The notes: generated from the sequence alone by a model not told the origin. A DNA stretch of 64,000 bases from Brachypodium distachyon (GCF_000005505.3 NC_016132.3:20636501-20700500); one strand, 5' to 3'; shown: positions 1-10,613, numbered from the stretch's first letter. Made by a program: numbers and translations.

Positions 1-387
1 TGGATAGCTCACGTCGGTGCTCCATGATTGCATGATTGGAAGCGTTCCCTGAACACAAATCGAAAACACCGTATGCGACGTAGGTAAAACGTCCGTATGG
101 CGTATGGTGAACGTTCATAGTACGGTAAGCTATTACGGTTTTCCTACCGGGAAGTCGTCTTTTTTTTTTTAAGTTACAGATAGGTCAACATGTTAGCCAT
201 CGAAACTTAATCCAACGATAGCAAAAGTGAAAGATGAGATAATGTGGATGACCTCAGATCTTAATCCAACGGCTCCGAAACATCGGATGGATTTAAGGTC
301 ATTTTCTTAAAAATCAGTCGTTTTATAGCCACACCCTTAATATTATACGGGAGTGGGGTGGCCCGGCGGCCGGATATGCAGTGATTG
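1..387. other. Intergenic, no gene seen
   Basis: Mixed AT-rich sequence with no supported exon, RNA gene or repeat boundary. It ends in the 8-bp target duplication of the adjoining hAT MITE. Confidence 0.5.
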
Positions 388-746
388 CCTAGTTTTGAAA
401 ACCGGACCGGCCATCGAGCCGACGAGGCCTCCGGTTCACCGGTTCATTGGTCTGATCGGCGGTTCGCCGGTTCAACCGGTGGTTCAAAAGTATAAAGAAA
501 AGCAACTTCCGTTAGTAAACACAACATGTTGATGGCTTGGATGGCTAGCGCGCTCGTCCGTGCGCCACTTGCTCCCAGATCCTGAGATCGAATCGCGGTC
601 GGACCGATCTTGGTTTTCTCCGGTTCGACCGCAAAAATTCCGGTTCACTTCCTTGTCCGGTCCAGTGCGCTTAACAGACCGGCGAGGCCTCCGGTTCTGG
701 TTTTTTCCGGTTCAACTGCCGGTCCGGTCCGGTTTTCAAAACTAGG
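388..746. mobile_element. hAT-type MITE with perfect 8-bp target duplication
   Basis: A 359-bp non-coding element. The left end starts CCTAGTTTTGAAAACCGGAC and the right end is its reverse complement, giving terminal inverted repeats of about 25 bp. The interior is rich in CCGGTTC-type motifs. It is flanked on both sides by AGTGATTG (380-387 and 747-754). An 8-bp duplication with short inverted ends is characteristic of hAT elements. There is no transposase, so it would depend on one supplied in trans. The perfect duplication suggests a relatively undisturbed insertion. Confidence 0.85.
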
Positions 747-1527
747 AGTGATTGTGGCGCGCGCGCGATGGTGATGTGGGAGGAAAAATCAGTGGCCCCA
801 GACGCGCGACGATCACAGAGGCGAAGGCGCTGGACGTACTACCGGATTAGCAGCCGGCGATATCAGGGAGGCACATTGACGACAACGAAAGGATTCTACA
901 ATTCTAACCCCCTCCCCCCCCCACCCCCCCCCCCCCCAACATAAAAGCCAGCACGGAGTATTGTACTTCATTAGCAAAGCGCAAAAGTCCAACTAACCCC
1001 TTAAATCAACGTCTGGTTTGCATGGTACTCCCTCGCTCACTAATGGAGTACAAGAGTATCATAAAAACTCTCTAAATACACCTATACAAGTGCCCTCATT
1101 ATCAATCTTTGAAGGCCTGTCAGACTGAATTAATGGGACAATTGCATGGAACCTTGTCTCTTCGGTCCACTCCTCAAAGCACAGCCTTTTCATCAATTTT
1201 GTCAATTTGATTCCGCCGTGCTTCCTAATTTGGTTCCTTTCGCGTTCCTCTCGATAAGTATATTTTGTGTGTCTTCTTTAGGATTAACCTTTGTTCATAG
1301 TCTACCGGTGGCAACCACATCGACTGCATTCTCGAGCCATGACCCAACGGCTAAACCTGCAGATGATGTCGTCTTCAAGGGCTTCGACTCGCGTCTCTAG
1401 ATTCTTTTGAAATATTTCTTCAATATACAAATAATTGTTGCACCTTCCGTTCCCTTTAGTAAAGGTATGTGATGTAAGTCAAATTTGGATTTCTCATATT
1501 TGCTACTCTCTCGTGGTATGTGGGAAT
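747..1527. other. Intergenic stretch with poly-C tract
   Basis: No supported gene. Positions about 909-938 are an almost pure C run interrupted by single A or T bases. The short ORF at 1146-1400 lacks any recognisable domain or gene signals, and I do not call it. Confidence 0.4.
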
Positions 1528-1532
1528 AGTAG

Positions 1533-2112
1533 TGTTGTTGTTCTCGACAACAATTAGAGTAAGGGGTGCCAAAACTCGGTGGCACAGGTATGAGTATAAA
1601 AGTAGGGTGTGTACGCCGGCCTTATAGCGAAGGTCGCCGTACATTTGGACAAGTTGACACGTCGATATTTTTTGAATATGTTCGGTCGACCCTTCGGGTG
1701 CGACTTAGTCCTATGTTAGGAGAGGCTTCGAGGGGGTTGTTAGCCAAAGCGTTCGGGTCGATCGAGACTCCCCGAATCACTTAGCGAGAGGTCAAAAGGG
1801 TCCGTCTCGTACTTGGGCCGAACGAGGCTTCCCAAGTAGCGAGGTCGAGATACCTTTAAGACTCTAATCTGATTCCCTCTCCTTCGGGCTCGGGCCGAAC
1901 GAGGCTTCCCGAGATCCCGAAACTAGAGCTCCTCTCATTTGACCCTTTGACCATGGCATGAGAGGCTTGGCTAATTGACTAGTCTTCCTTTGCCACATAG
2001 GATTGACCACGCCACGTGGACGTCTTGACTCGTGCTTGCGGAATGCTGACTTGGTCGTCGCCACGTAAGATTTACGGCCCGGTCCATATAAGGGTTTTAT
2101 TTTACTACAACA
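1533..2112 (-). repeat. Gypsy-1 3' LTR with 270-bp internal deletion
   Basis: 580 bp, against 849 bp for its partner at 11766-12614. Alignment by eye shows one clean gap. The partner's segment between two CTCA tetranucleotides (12166-12169 and 12436-12439) is missing here, which suits a microhomology-mediated deletion. The lost part includes the TATAAATA box that the other LTR keeps. On the minus strand this is the downstream LTR, so the loss does not touch the promoter that drives the element's first transcript. Confidence 0.9.
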
Positions 2113-2125
2113 GTAGCCCCCTTGA
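2113..2125 (-). promoter_or_regulatory. Polypurine tract of Gypsy-1
   Basis: Read on the minus strand this is CTCAAGGGGGCTAC ending directly at the TG of the 3' LTR, the expected place for plus-strand priming. Gypsy-2 has the matching site at 26575-26587 with one changed base in the G run. Confidence 0.6.
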
Positions 2126-2954
2126 GCGGGAGGCATTGAGAATGCCTTCGGGTCAACTTTCAAGACTCCCGAGATTTTCCGTTTGCGAGAAGAAATGGTA
2201 CCTCGGCGACTTTCCTGAAAAAATGTAGCCTTGGAGTTTTTTTCGGGGAGATTCCGGGCCTTCGGTGGCCTTCTTTGGGCAAAATCGGATTTCGAGGGGT
2301 ATTTTAGCAAAAACCGGGACCCTAGGGGCCTCTCTGCGAGAAAACCGGTGTCCTGAAGGACCATTTTGCAAAAATCAGGGACCCTGAGGGTCTCCCCGAT
2401 ATTTCCGAGGGCTCGGCCGCAATTTCCCCAAATTAATGGGCTTATTTGCAAAAGTTTTCGAACCCAGTCGGCCGCGGGGGCCCACTGGGCCGGCTGCGCA
2501 TGCTCGGGCGAAAAATGGGCCAGCGCCCGGGCCGGCCTCCTCGGGTAAGCAGGCCTCTTCTTCCCTTTCTTTTTTACCTGGGCTGTTTTTTGGGCCTCTC
2601 TCTGGGCCTTGGCCCAGTTGGGCCCGATACTGGTTCGCAGCGGATTAAGAAGATCTGACGGTCGGGAGGAGCCCCCAGCCCTAGATCGGGCGGCTGGAGG
2701 TCGTCTTCCTCCTTGGTACGGGAGGGAGGGACCGTGGCCTCCCCTTTTGCCTTTCGTAGGCGCTCGGTCGTCACCGGGGGTGATGCCGGCGAGGCCGGGA
2801 CGACGGGCCTGCGGGGGAGGCGTCCTCCTTTTGGGGAAAGGGAAGGTTCCCCTTGAATATTCTTCCCCCTCTTTGTCTTGTTGCACTGTGACCAAGGACG
2901 GTGAGGTGTCGACTTCGGGTTGGCCGGCGTGGATGCCAAGGACCCCCTGAGGCC
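2126..2954. repeat. Non-coding spacer with degenerate repeats, upstream of the antisense gene
   Basis: This stretch between the 3' LTR and the antisense gene promoter holds degenerate repeats built on 'gggaccct...ggcctctctgcgagaaa' (about 2280-2400). A GC-rich segment follows up to the TATA box. Gypsy-2 has a diverged counterpart at 26588-27431. The long open frame on the minus strand across this region has no domain and looks like a GC-driven chance ORF. Confidence 0.5.
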
Positions 2955-2960
2955 TATAAA
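2955..2960 (+). promoter_or_regulatory. TATA box of the antisense gene, Gypsy-1
   Basis: The context GGCCTATAAAATGG is found again at 27432-27437 in Gypsy-2, although the surrounding sequence has diverged. It lies about 900 bp upstream of the predicted ATG, with a leader exon and intron in between. It is on the strand opposite to gag-pol. Conservation in two separately inserted copies argues that it is a real core promoter. Confidence 0.65.
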
Positions 2961-2984
2961 ATGGAACCATGGGGCAGTGGTGGA

Positions 2985-5900
2985 GCTCTACACTGGCCTT
3001 GTCCGACTTCTCCGGCGCCGAAGCCTCGTTCGGCGGTGTCCGAGATTTCTCCGGGGCTTTGTGTTTGTAGGGGTTTTTAGCCACACCTTGGTCGTCACGG
3101 CGATCGTCTTGACTGCTAGGGAGCCGTTGTGAAGGCTTGTCATCATCGAGGCATAGTGGGGACGAGGCGTACGTGTGAGGCCGCTTGGAGCGAGGTGTAG
3201 GTCGTGCCTTCAAGTCTTCTCGGGAGACCGCTGCCGCCGACCCAGCTTTCCCTGCTCGTGTGGAGGTGAGAGGGGCAATTCCATGCCGGTTTCACCTTCC
3301 ATGGTCAGAGACAGGTTCTTGGGGCATTTCGTTGAGCACTCTCGGTGTGGCGGAGCTTGAGGGCGTTCGGCGCAGTGTCAGAGTTGCGTGCGGGGCGCGC
3401 GAGCACGGCAGGGCGTGGGCGCGCGCGATGCGGCAAGCAGGCACACGCGGGCGCATGGGCGGCAGTGCGGCAAGGCATGGGCACGCGCAGCGTAGGGGGC
3501 GAGCGCGCGCCGCACGGTGGGCGAGCATGCATGGGGGCATGCGCAGCATTTTTCTGAGCAGCTGGCGGGCGTGGGGGATAGTTCCTCCACCCCTCCTCTC
3601 CTTTTTTTTATGAGCCGTGGACACGAGCAGGCCGGGGGGCCAGTGGGCGGGGCTCCTCCTCCTTCCTTTTGCGCGCGCGTGGGCAGGCCGAGGGCGCTGG
3701 CCTGCGGGGCTTGGCCCCTGTTGCCCCCTTTTTTGCGAGGGCCAGCCGAGGGCGTCGGCCCATGAGGCTTGGCCTCCTTTTTTTGTACTTGCTAGTCTCT
3801 TTGTGATTTCCTCGCATCTCCTTCTAACCGTTGCGGATTCCTTGTTTGCGTAGGTGAGATGACGGGTCCCGACGCCGATCCCGTGACCGAGAAGGGGCCG
3901 TCCAAGGGCTCTGCGGCGGAGCGTGCAGCGAACCGACCGTCGAGGAAGAAGAAGGTCGCCTTTCGTCCGTGTGGGGATCCTCCAGTGGTCCCGACGGCTC
4001 CGATGGAGGGCGGTTGGGCCCACGACTACCTTCTCCCATCTTTGACGAGCCCTGAGGACCTTGTCCAGCTGGAGAAGGCGGGATATTTCCCCAAGAGGGA
4101 TGGTATCTTACCTGACGGGGAGGAGTTCAAGCTTGACCACGAGCAGCGTCCAGGGTGCATTGTGGTTTTTTCGGCTTGGTTCCACGCCGGCTTGTGTGTG
4201 CCCGTACACCCCTTCCTGATGGAGTTCTTGGAGACGTACGGCATCGAGCTGGCCCAGCTTCACCCTTCGACGATCGTGAAGCTGAACGTGTTCCACTGGC
4301 TGTGCGAGACGGCGCTTCACGAGGAGCCCTCGATGAAGCTGCTGCTGTTCTACTTCACCGTGGAGGTGAGGGAGTCGCTTACTCTCGACGGCTTTACCCT
4401 GAGCGCCTTTGGTTCGGTGAACCTGAGGCTTCGTCCCGGCTTTGGAGACGATTTTCTGCTCATGCCGGGAAGGAGCACGGTGAAGCTGTTTGACAAGTGG
4501 GGGTCGCAGTGGTTTTTCCTTCGGGCTTCGAAGACGCGACTTCGACACTCGGGTGATCTTCCTCGATACTCGGGGGCTGGAGGCCTCAGGGAGGTGCCTC
4601 ACCCTGGCGACCTTTGGTCGACCGACCTTTGGAAGGTGACCAAGATCAAGGAAGTGTCTACTGAGAGGAGCTTTCGTGACCTCATGGAGGAGATGGTGAT
4701 GGCGGGGCGTTTCATGATGAGGAGTCGTCCGAGGTCCGAGCTTGGGATTTCTCGGGCTTTCCGTCCTCCACAAGCCGTCACCACATGTGAGTGTCGCTTC
4801 TTTTTCCTTTCGGGCCTTGGTTGTTTTTGCCTTGCGGTGGTACTTAACAACTTTGGCTTGTCTCTTTTCAGCGACGTTTTCCAAGGAGAGGGCCGTGTTG
4901 TGGGGCGCGTAGCTGATAGGTCTGTATGGCGGGCCGGAGCATCATGGCTACGAGACCAAGATCAGCGGCGGGGGATGTCACAACATCATCGGGAAGTGCG
5001 TCGGGAAGATGGTGCCAATGTGACAGGATCCGAAGTTCGGGCACCTCCTTCGAGTGGGCGATCGCTACTCTCGCTTGGCAACACCGTCGATGCTGGCGGT
5101 AGGGTCCAAGTTGCGGGACACCTGCGGGAAGGTGAAGGCGGGGACGGCGGTGCTGGGCCTGGCGGTGCCTGTTGCGCCGGTCCCCAAGGTACCTCGTCCG
5201 TCGAGCGGATGCAAGAGGAAGGCTCCTCCGACTCCTTCTCCTTCTTACGACTACGCCCTGGCGGATTCGGTGGATCCCGTCATGGGTGAGTCAATGTCCC
5301 CTTTGAGGGTGACCTTGGACCTACACATGAAGGGGAAGATTGGACTTGAGCACGTGCTTCCTCCTTCGAGCCACGAGATTGAGGCTTTCACTCGCGAGAC
5401 AGGGCTTCGGCTGCGGAGCGACTCGGTGGCGGAGTTGTCGACCGGTGCCAGCGGTGCGGGCGCCCTGGTGTTTTCCATCGGTCGCGAGTGTCCCGAGGAG
5501 GAGGTTCCTACCTCGGGTGAGTGCCTTTCTCTTTGGCGGTGTCGACCTTCCTTGAAGATTCTGACACAGTTTCCTTGGTTTGCTTTCAGGTGCGAGGGTC
5601 GCAGCTCCCGAGGTTCCCGAGGGCGAGCCCCCGACTCAAGCGAGGGACGGAGAGCTTCCGATGACTGAGGATGGGGTGAAAGACCCTCTCGTGACACTGG
5701 AGCTTGTGAGCGTCCGTGACATGCCTCCCTCGGTCCTTCGGTTTTGCTTTCGGGCTAACTCCGTCTTCTTTGTAGGTGAGGGGTTTTGGTCGAGGCCGAG
5801 GGCGCCCTTCCTGCCCTCAAGACTCAGGTGGGGGCGCTTTCTGCTGCTTTGGACGTGGAGATGTCCAAGTCTACCCTTGCCTTGAGCGAGTTGGCTTTGG

Positions 5901-6559
5901 AGAGGGTGCGGCGCGAGGCCGTTGAGGCCGAGCTTTCCCGCGTTTCGGCGGAGCTCATGGCCATGGAGACAAGGGCACGACTTGCTGAGGAGCGCCAGGC
6001 GGATGAGCTCGTGAAGACTCGTCGAGTCGAGGAGGACTTGGTGGTGGCCAACCTTGATAGGGAGCACGCCCGTGCGGAGGCTGCTTCCCTCAAGGTGGAG
6101 TTGGCTGCAGCGAGTCATGGCCCGATGCTCGCTTCTCATGCTCGCCCTCCTTCTGATCGTCGTCCCGAGGTGGTTTCGCTTTTGCTTGCTCAGGCCACCG
6201 AGATTCGAGAGACGATGATTTGCTTGAGGAGCATTTCCCAGCCGGACCTTCCTCCCTGTCGCACGGTGGATGAGGCGAGCAGGGTGCTTACTTCCCAGGT
6301 GGAGCTCATTGAGCCTACCGTGAAGAAGTGCCTCCTGAGTACGGGTGCTCGACTTGTTTCGTCGGCGGTTGCGACAGTCCTGGACGGCGGTGCCGGGATG
6401 AGCGGGCTTGAGGGTGAGATGTCTCACGGGGCGAAAAAGTTTCTGCGGACCAGGGTGCTCCTCTTCGCGCTCGGGCTCGACGCTTCGTGCGTTGCCTTGA
6501 GCCCGCTCTTCAGGAGGGTGACGGCGAGGCATGAGCCTCGTTGCCCCCGGAGGTGGTGA
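2985..6559 (+). pseudogene. Antisense spliced gene of Gypsy-1 (Transposase_28-like plus coiled coil)
   Basis: Predicted leader exon 2985-3265, intron 3266-3853, and acceptor GCGTAG just before the ATG at 3859. Coding exon 1 (3859-4786, 309 codons) is open. It matches the plant 'putative gypsy type transposon' domain by recall, with WFHAGLCVPVHPF at about residues 108-120 and a region of the type ELAQLHPSTIV after it. Intron 4787-4871 is phase 1 and keeps the frame, and intron 5517-5589 is again phase 1. A further intron is likely at 5706-5775. The last exon (to 6559) encodes a long Glu/Arg/Ala heptad-rich coiled coil, but its frame does not join cleanly. Two in-frame stops break exon 2, TAG at 4910 and TGA near 5024, where Gypsy-2 has sense codons. 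Function is unknown. It is convergent with the element's own pol. 'Transposase' is only a family label; no catalytic motif was seen. Confidence 0.7.
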
Positions 6560-6680
6560 TGTACCTCAGCTGCTTACTTATGTGACGTTGCATATCCCCA
6601 CTTGACTTAGCCTCATGGTCAGCATGTTTAGGCTTTTAGTCGTAGAGGTTGTAAGGCACCTTTTTCGTTGTGTTTCATGC

Positions 6681-6800
6681 TTCACCATGTAGTCGACATT
6701 ATCGAAAATGTTAACTTAGCTCAGCATGTATTTCTTATGTTTCACCATGTAGTTGACATTATCGGAAATGTTAACTTGGCTCAACATGTGTTTCTCGGAG
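6681..6800 (+). repeat. 60-bp direct repeat between convergent genes, Gypsy-1
   Basis: Two tandem units of 60 bp, each starting TTCACCATGTAG and containing a GACATTATCG...AATGTTAACTT core. They lie just past the stop of the antisense gene and before the end of integrase on the other strand. The same duplication with the same period occurs in Gypsy-2 at about 31219-31338, so it predates the split of the two copies. Confidence 0.75.
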
Positions 6801-7628
6801 TACTATATTTCCTTCTTGTGAAGTACTATATTTCCTCAGTTTATACAGCTCGCGATCGTTCGCTATGATTACACTTTTGTGTCATCAATTGCTGCCGCCG
6901 TTGGGATACGACTTGGCTTCGGTGTCTTCGGCCATGGTTACGAGCCATGGGTCCTAGTACCCTTGTGAGGGTCGCTATTGATACGCCGGTAGTGATCCGG
7001 ACATTTCGACCTTCCGTTCGGAAAATTTCATGCGGAATTTTCCTTCTTCGAACTTCAAGAAGCTATGCTTTCCCGCGATTATTATGGAGGCTTAACCCGG
7101 TTACTATCATGCAGACCCGCGCACGACGTCTCGCACACAGGTAGCATGGTTCTCCGAGATAAGTAAGCACATGCGTAACTCGCTTATTTACGGTTCCTCT
7201 TAAATGCGTTTTAAGGAGCTTCCGGCCCTCGGGGGACTTGGTTCTACTTGGCGGAAGGCCTCGAGGCACGCTAGGATCCACCAAGGAACAAGTCACTAGT
7301 AGCGACCTATGTCCGTGGACATTTTTAGAGGATGCTCGGGCCAACGGAGGCCTTTTCGCGTTCCTCGGTGAGCGGCACAGGGGCAGCGGCTCTTTTACGA
7401 CGATGAGTCGTGTGAGTGTCTCGTGTCACTCTTAATTTTTCCTCAAGTTCTTGCTTTATTTATCCTTGCTTCCTTGTCTTAAGGTATGGCCCAATGGGCA
7501 CTTACAAGCCTTATGTAGACGTGGCCTCGTTGGCGCTTATGATCCCTCGAAGTTTCGTAGGGAAGAGGCCGGTTGGGCACTGATGATCTCCTTTTGGGAG
7601 CGGCAAGGATTTCCCTTGAAGGTCCTCC
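6801..7628. other. Non-coding tail of Gypsy-1 between convergent units
   Basis: Conserved at the DNA level with 31339-32142 of Gypsy-2 but without a shared open frame. It probably contains the 3' untranslated parts of both the antisense gene and the pol transcript. Confidence 0.5.
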
Positions 7629-8566
7629 TTAGGCGTAGAAACGCCGGAGCTTGTCGCCGTTCCAGGCATGGACAAGATTTTGCCCTTTCATGTTCTCGAG
7701 GTGGTATGCACCATTTCCCAATATTGCGGCGATGCCGTATGGTCCTTACCATTTAGGGTCGAGTTTGCGCTGGATCTTTGGGTCGACATTCTTTTTTAGT
7801 ACGAGATCTCCTTGGGAGAAGGCTCGTTCCCGCACCCTTGTGTTGTAGAAGCGTGCGGCGCTTTGCTCGTAGACGGCGTGCCTGATGAGGGCTTTGTCAC
7901 GAGCTTCTTCCACAAGATCGACGGCCGTCTTGTGATGCTCTTCCTTTTCGATGAACGCCATTGGGGTGGCTTCTTGGAACCTTTCGACCCGAGGCGAGCG
8001 GAACTCAGCCTCGGCGGGAAGAACTGCTTCGGCTCCATACACCAAAGAGAATGGCTTATGGAGGTGTGTATGCCCCAAACCACGCTAGCAAGTTCATCTC
8101 CCCATGCTCCCCTTGCTTTGCTAGCCGTGTGCTCTACCCTTCGGCGGAGTCCTTGGAGGATTAACCCATTTGCCCTTTCGCATGCGCCGTTGCTTTTGGG
8201 GTAAGCTACGGATGCGAAGTATAGCTTGATCTCAAGGCATTCGCAGAATTTGATGAATTCCGCACAGTCGAACTGTTTGTCATTGTCCACGGTTAGCTCT
8301 CGTGGGACACCATATCGGCATATGATATTTTCCCAGAATTTTTTTTGAACGGCCAGTGACGTGATCTTGCCGAGCGGCGCTGCTTCTATCCACTTGGAGA
8401 AGTAATCAATCGTCACCACGAGGTACTTGCAGCCCCCGTTGCATGCGGGGAAGGGCCCGAGGAGGTCCATTCCCCAGCGTGCAAATGGCCATGTTATCGG
8501 GATATTCTTCAGGGAAGTCACAGGCGCATGGATTGACTTAGCCATTTTCTGGCAAGCTTCGCATTT
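7629..8566 (-). pseudogene. Integrase of Gypsy-1 (broken)
   Basis: The minus frame from about 8545 downward reads as a Ty3/gypsy integrase core: WPFARWGMDLLGP, TIDYFSKWIEA, YPKSNGACER. The C-terminal part (LVYGAEAVLPAE, RFYNTRVRERAFSQGDLVL) is in another frame. Two breaks are visible. One is an in-frame TAG at 8564-8566 between the zinc-binding segment and the core. The other is a deletion of about 19 bp near 8060, relative to Gypsy-2, which shifts the frame before the GAEAVLPAE block. The original stop after RRFYA is at 7629-7631. A working integrase would cut and join element ends into host DNA; this copy cannot make one. Confidence 0.85.
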
Positions 8567-9555
8567 CTACAATATGGTGATTGCGTCTTGCACCATGGTG
8601 GGCCAATAGAATCCCTGACGTAAAGCTTTTGCCGCGGGGGCCCTTGGCGCAAGATGGTGGCCGCATATTCCTGAATGGATTTTCAGGAGGAGCTCGGCTC
8701 CCCGGTTAGGAGTTACGCAGTTAAGCAATGCGGCCGCCCCTTTTTTGTATAGGATGCCGTCGAGGAGGACGCACATCTTTGCTTTTGCGAGCAGAGTTTT
8801 GGCGCTTGGGCCTTCTGCTTCTTCGTCCACCTCGCCTTTCAAGGCGTGGATAATCAGTGTCATCCAAGAGGGTGGAGGGTCGATGACCATGCTGGTCTTT
8901 GGAGCTTCGTCAAGGGTGTCGGCTTCTTCCTTTATGGATGGGGCGCGAATTACTTCGAAGAATGCACCGGGTGGCAGCGGTTCTTTGGAACCGGCCGTTC
9001 GGGCTAACCTGTCAGCCAGGTGATTTTCTCCTCGCGGCGCCGCGCCTCCATGCCCAGGAAATATCGTTCCATCTTGCAAACTTCTTCAATGTATTTCTTC
9101 ATCCTTTCATCAAGGCATTGATATGACTTGTCTATTTTGTTTATCACCAGTTGCGAGTTTCCTTGGATGAGGAGGCGTCGGACTCCCGTGGCTTTGGCCA
9201 GCCGAAGTCCGAGGAGCAGTGCCTCGTATTCTGCCATACTGTTGGTGACATTGAAATCAAGATGGGCGGCGTACTCCAGGATCTTGCCTTCGGGACTGAT
9301 GAGTATAACTCCAGCCCCCGCACCGTCGATGCGCTTAGAGCCGTCGAACCTCATTATCCAATGCGGTTCGGGGGCTCGGTCTTGGATGTGATTTCTTCGG
9401 GCGAGGCTGGTGGAGCGTGCCACTCGGCCACGAATTCAACTAGGACTTGGGATTTTATGGCCGTTCTCTACGTGAGTTCCAACGAGAAAGGTGCCAATTC
9501 TGTTGCCCATTTGGCGATTCTTCCGGTGGCCTCCTTGTTGCCGAAGACTTCCTTG
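8567..9555 (-). pseudogene. Archaeal-type RNase H and integrase zinc-binding segment, Gypsy-1
   Basis: The upstream part reads HWIMRFDGSKRIDGAGAGV and then MAEYEALLLGLRLA, ending in a SQLVINKI block. This is the second, archaeal-type RNase H domain (RVT_3 family by recall) that marks the Tat lineage. The frame then shifts into a segment with GICGHHLAPRAPAAKALRQGF YWPTM, the integrase HHCC-type zinc-binding region. The fragment begins at a deletion junction (9555/9556). There about 1356 bp present in Gypsy-2 (34062-35417), encoding RT and the first RNase H, are gone. Confidence 0.8.
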
Positions 9556-9619
9556 TTCGAAAGCAAGTTAATACTTTTGGATGATTCTTCCTTTTCGGCG
9601 CACTTGGTCTCATGGCGGT

Positions 9620-10613
9620 TGTCGCACCAGTGGCACCCGGGGTACCACCGCTGCGCGACGCGTGGCCCCCTCCCCCGGGTTCCCGGGAAGGTCTCATCCC
9701 GGGGAGCGCCAACGAGCTTCCCGGCAAGCTACCAGCCCGAAATGGGCTACGGGGCTTCCAGGAATATTCCCGATTAGGCACCTCCCGGGAAGCTGCTTCC
9801 CGGGAGGAGGTTCCCGGGCGCGCTGGGCCTGGGTTCTTCCCGAGCCGACTTGCGGGGACTGGAGGCTCCCGGACGCGTGCCCCCGCCTCGGGTCGTGGGG
9901 CCCGCTGGACAGCGCCACACGGGCGCGTGGCGGGCGCGGAACGCGCGGTCCCACCAAGGCAAGGAGTAAGGTGCGCGGCTCAGTAAACGAGCCGACCGAC
10001 GGGTAGTTACCCGTCGGGTCGAAGGAACAGTGGTTGTCCAATCCTACCCTAGGGTCTTAGGCCCCTAGCAGCGGAGGTGGCACCCATGCATGCCACCAAC
10101 TCACCAGGGAGAGTCGCATGCCTCCCCGTTGGACACTTGTAGGCCATGCACTGTGACACATGTGGCATCCCCTTGTGTATAAAAGAAGGACCCATGCCAA
10201 CGGTCTGGGAGGAGGGTGGACAGGTTAGTCAGTTGGTCAGTTAATTGGTTCGGACGAAGCTCGCTCGATAGATGCTTAGTGGCTCCAGCAGGCAGCCAGC
10301 AGAGAGCGGTAAGGAGTGCCTAGCCACTGAGAGAAAGCCCGGGAGCTTGCCCGGCAACCTGTAAACATTTGATCCGTAATCAATATCAGCTCAGACAGGC
10401 AGGACGTAGGGTTTTACACCTCCGGGTGTCCCGAACCTGGGTAAAAATCGTGCGTACGTCTGTTCTTGGAGTAGCGCGTACCCCTAGCACTTTGCCTCGC
10501 CGGCCTAGTAGGGCCTCGTCGGCCGTGCCAGCGATCATCTGGTCTCCACCCCAGACGCCCCTACCGGACCTGAAAGGGGGACGTGGCTGCACGCCCCCGG
10601 TGTCGGAGCACCG
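9620..10613 (+). mobile_element. Foreign LTR-like segment inside Gypsy-1
   Basis: The sequence starts TGTCGCACCAGTGG and has no counterpart in Gypsy-2. Its layout resembles an LTR read on the plus strand: a GC-rich upstream part with repeated TTCCCGGGAA palindromes, a TATAAAAG box at 10178-10185, a transcript-like region, and a GTAGGGTTTTACACC...CCCGAACCTGGGT stretch typical of grass LTR ends. It replaces about 1289 bp of the host element (35483-36771 in Gypsy-2). No target duplication is visible, so it is not a clean solo-LTR insertion. A nested insertion followed by a flanking deletion is the simplest reading. The right border is uncertain by tens of bases. Confidence 0.6.
10178..10185 (+). 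promoter_or_regulatory. TATA box of the foreign LTR-like segment
   Basis: TATAAAAG in the context CTTGTGTATAAAAGAAGG, placed about 560 bp into the segment and about 430 bp before its end, a plausible U3/R position. Confidence 0.5.

Noticed and set aside
909..938. C-rich tract as a possible G-quadruplex regulatory site
   Set aside because: Long enough to form such a structure on the other strand, but no gene lies nearby and homopolymer runs are also assembly-prone.
1864..3213. 449-codon open frame on the minus strand next to the Gypsy-1 3' LTR
   Set aside because: Spans the LTR boundary and the antisense gene's promoter, is Pro/Arg-rich with no domain, and has no counterpart in Gypsy-2. Typical of GC-rich chance ORFs.
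5251..6532. Open frames on the minus strand opposite the antisense gene exons
   Set aside because: They are in the sense direction of Gypsy-1, but match no retroelement domain and mirror the coiled-coil exon.
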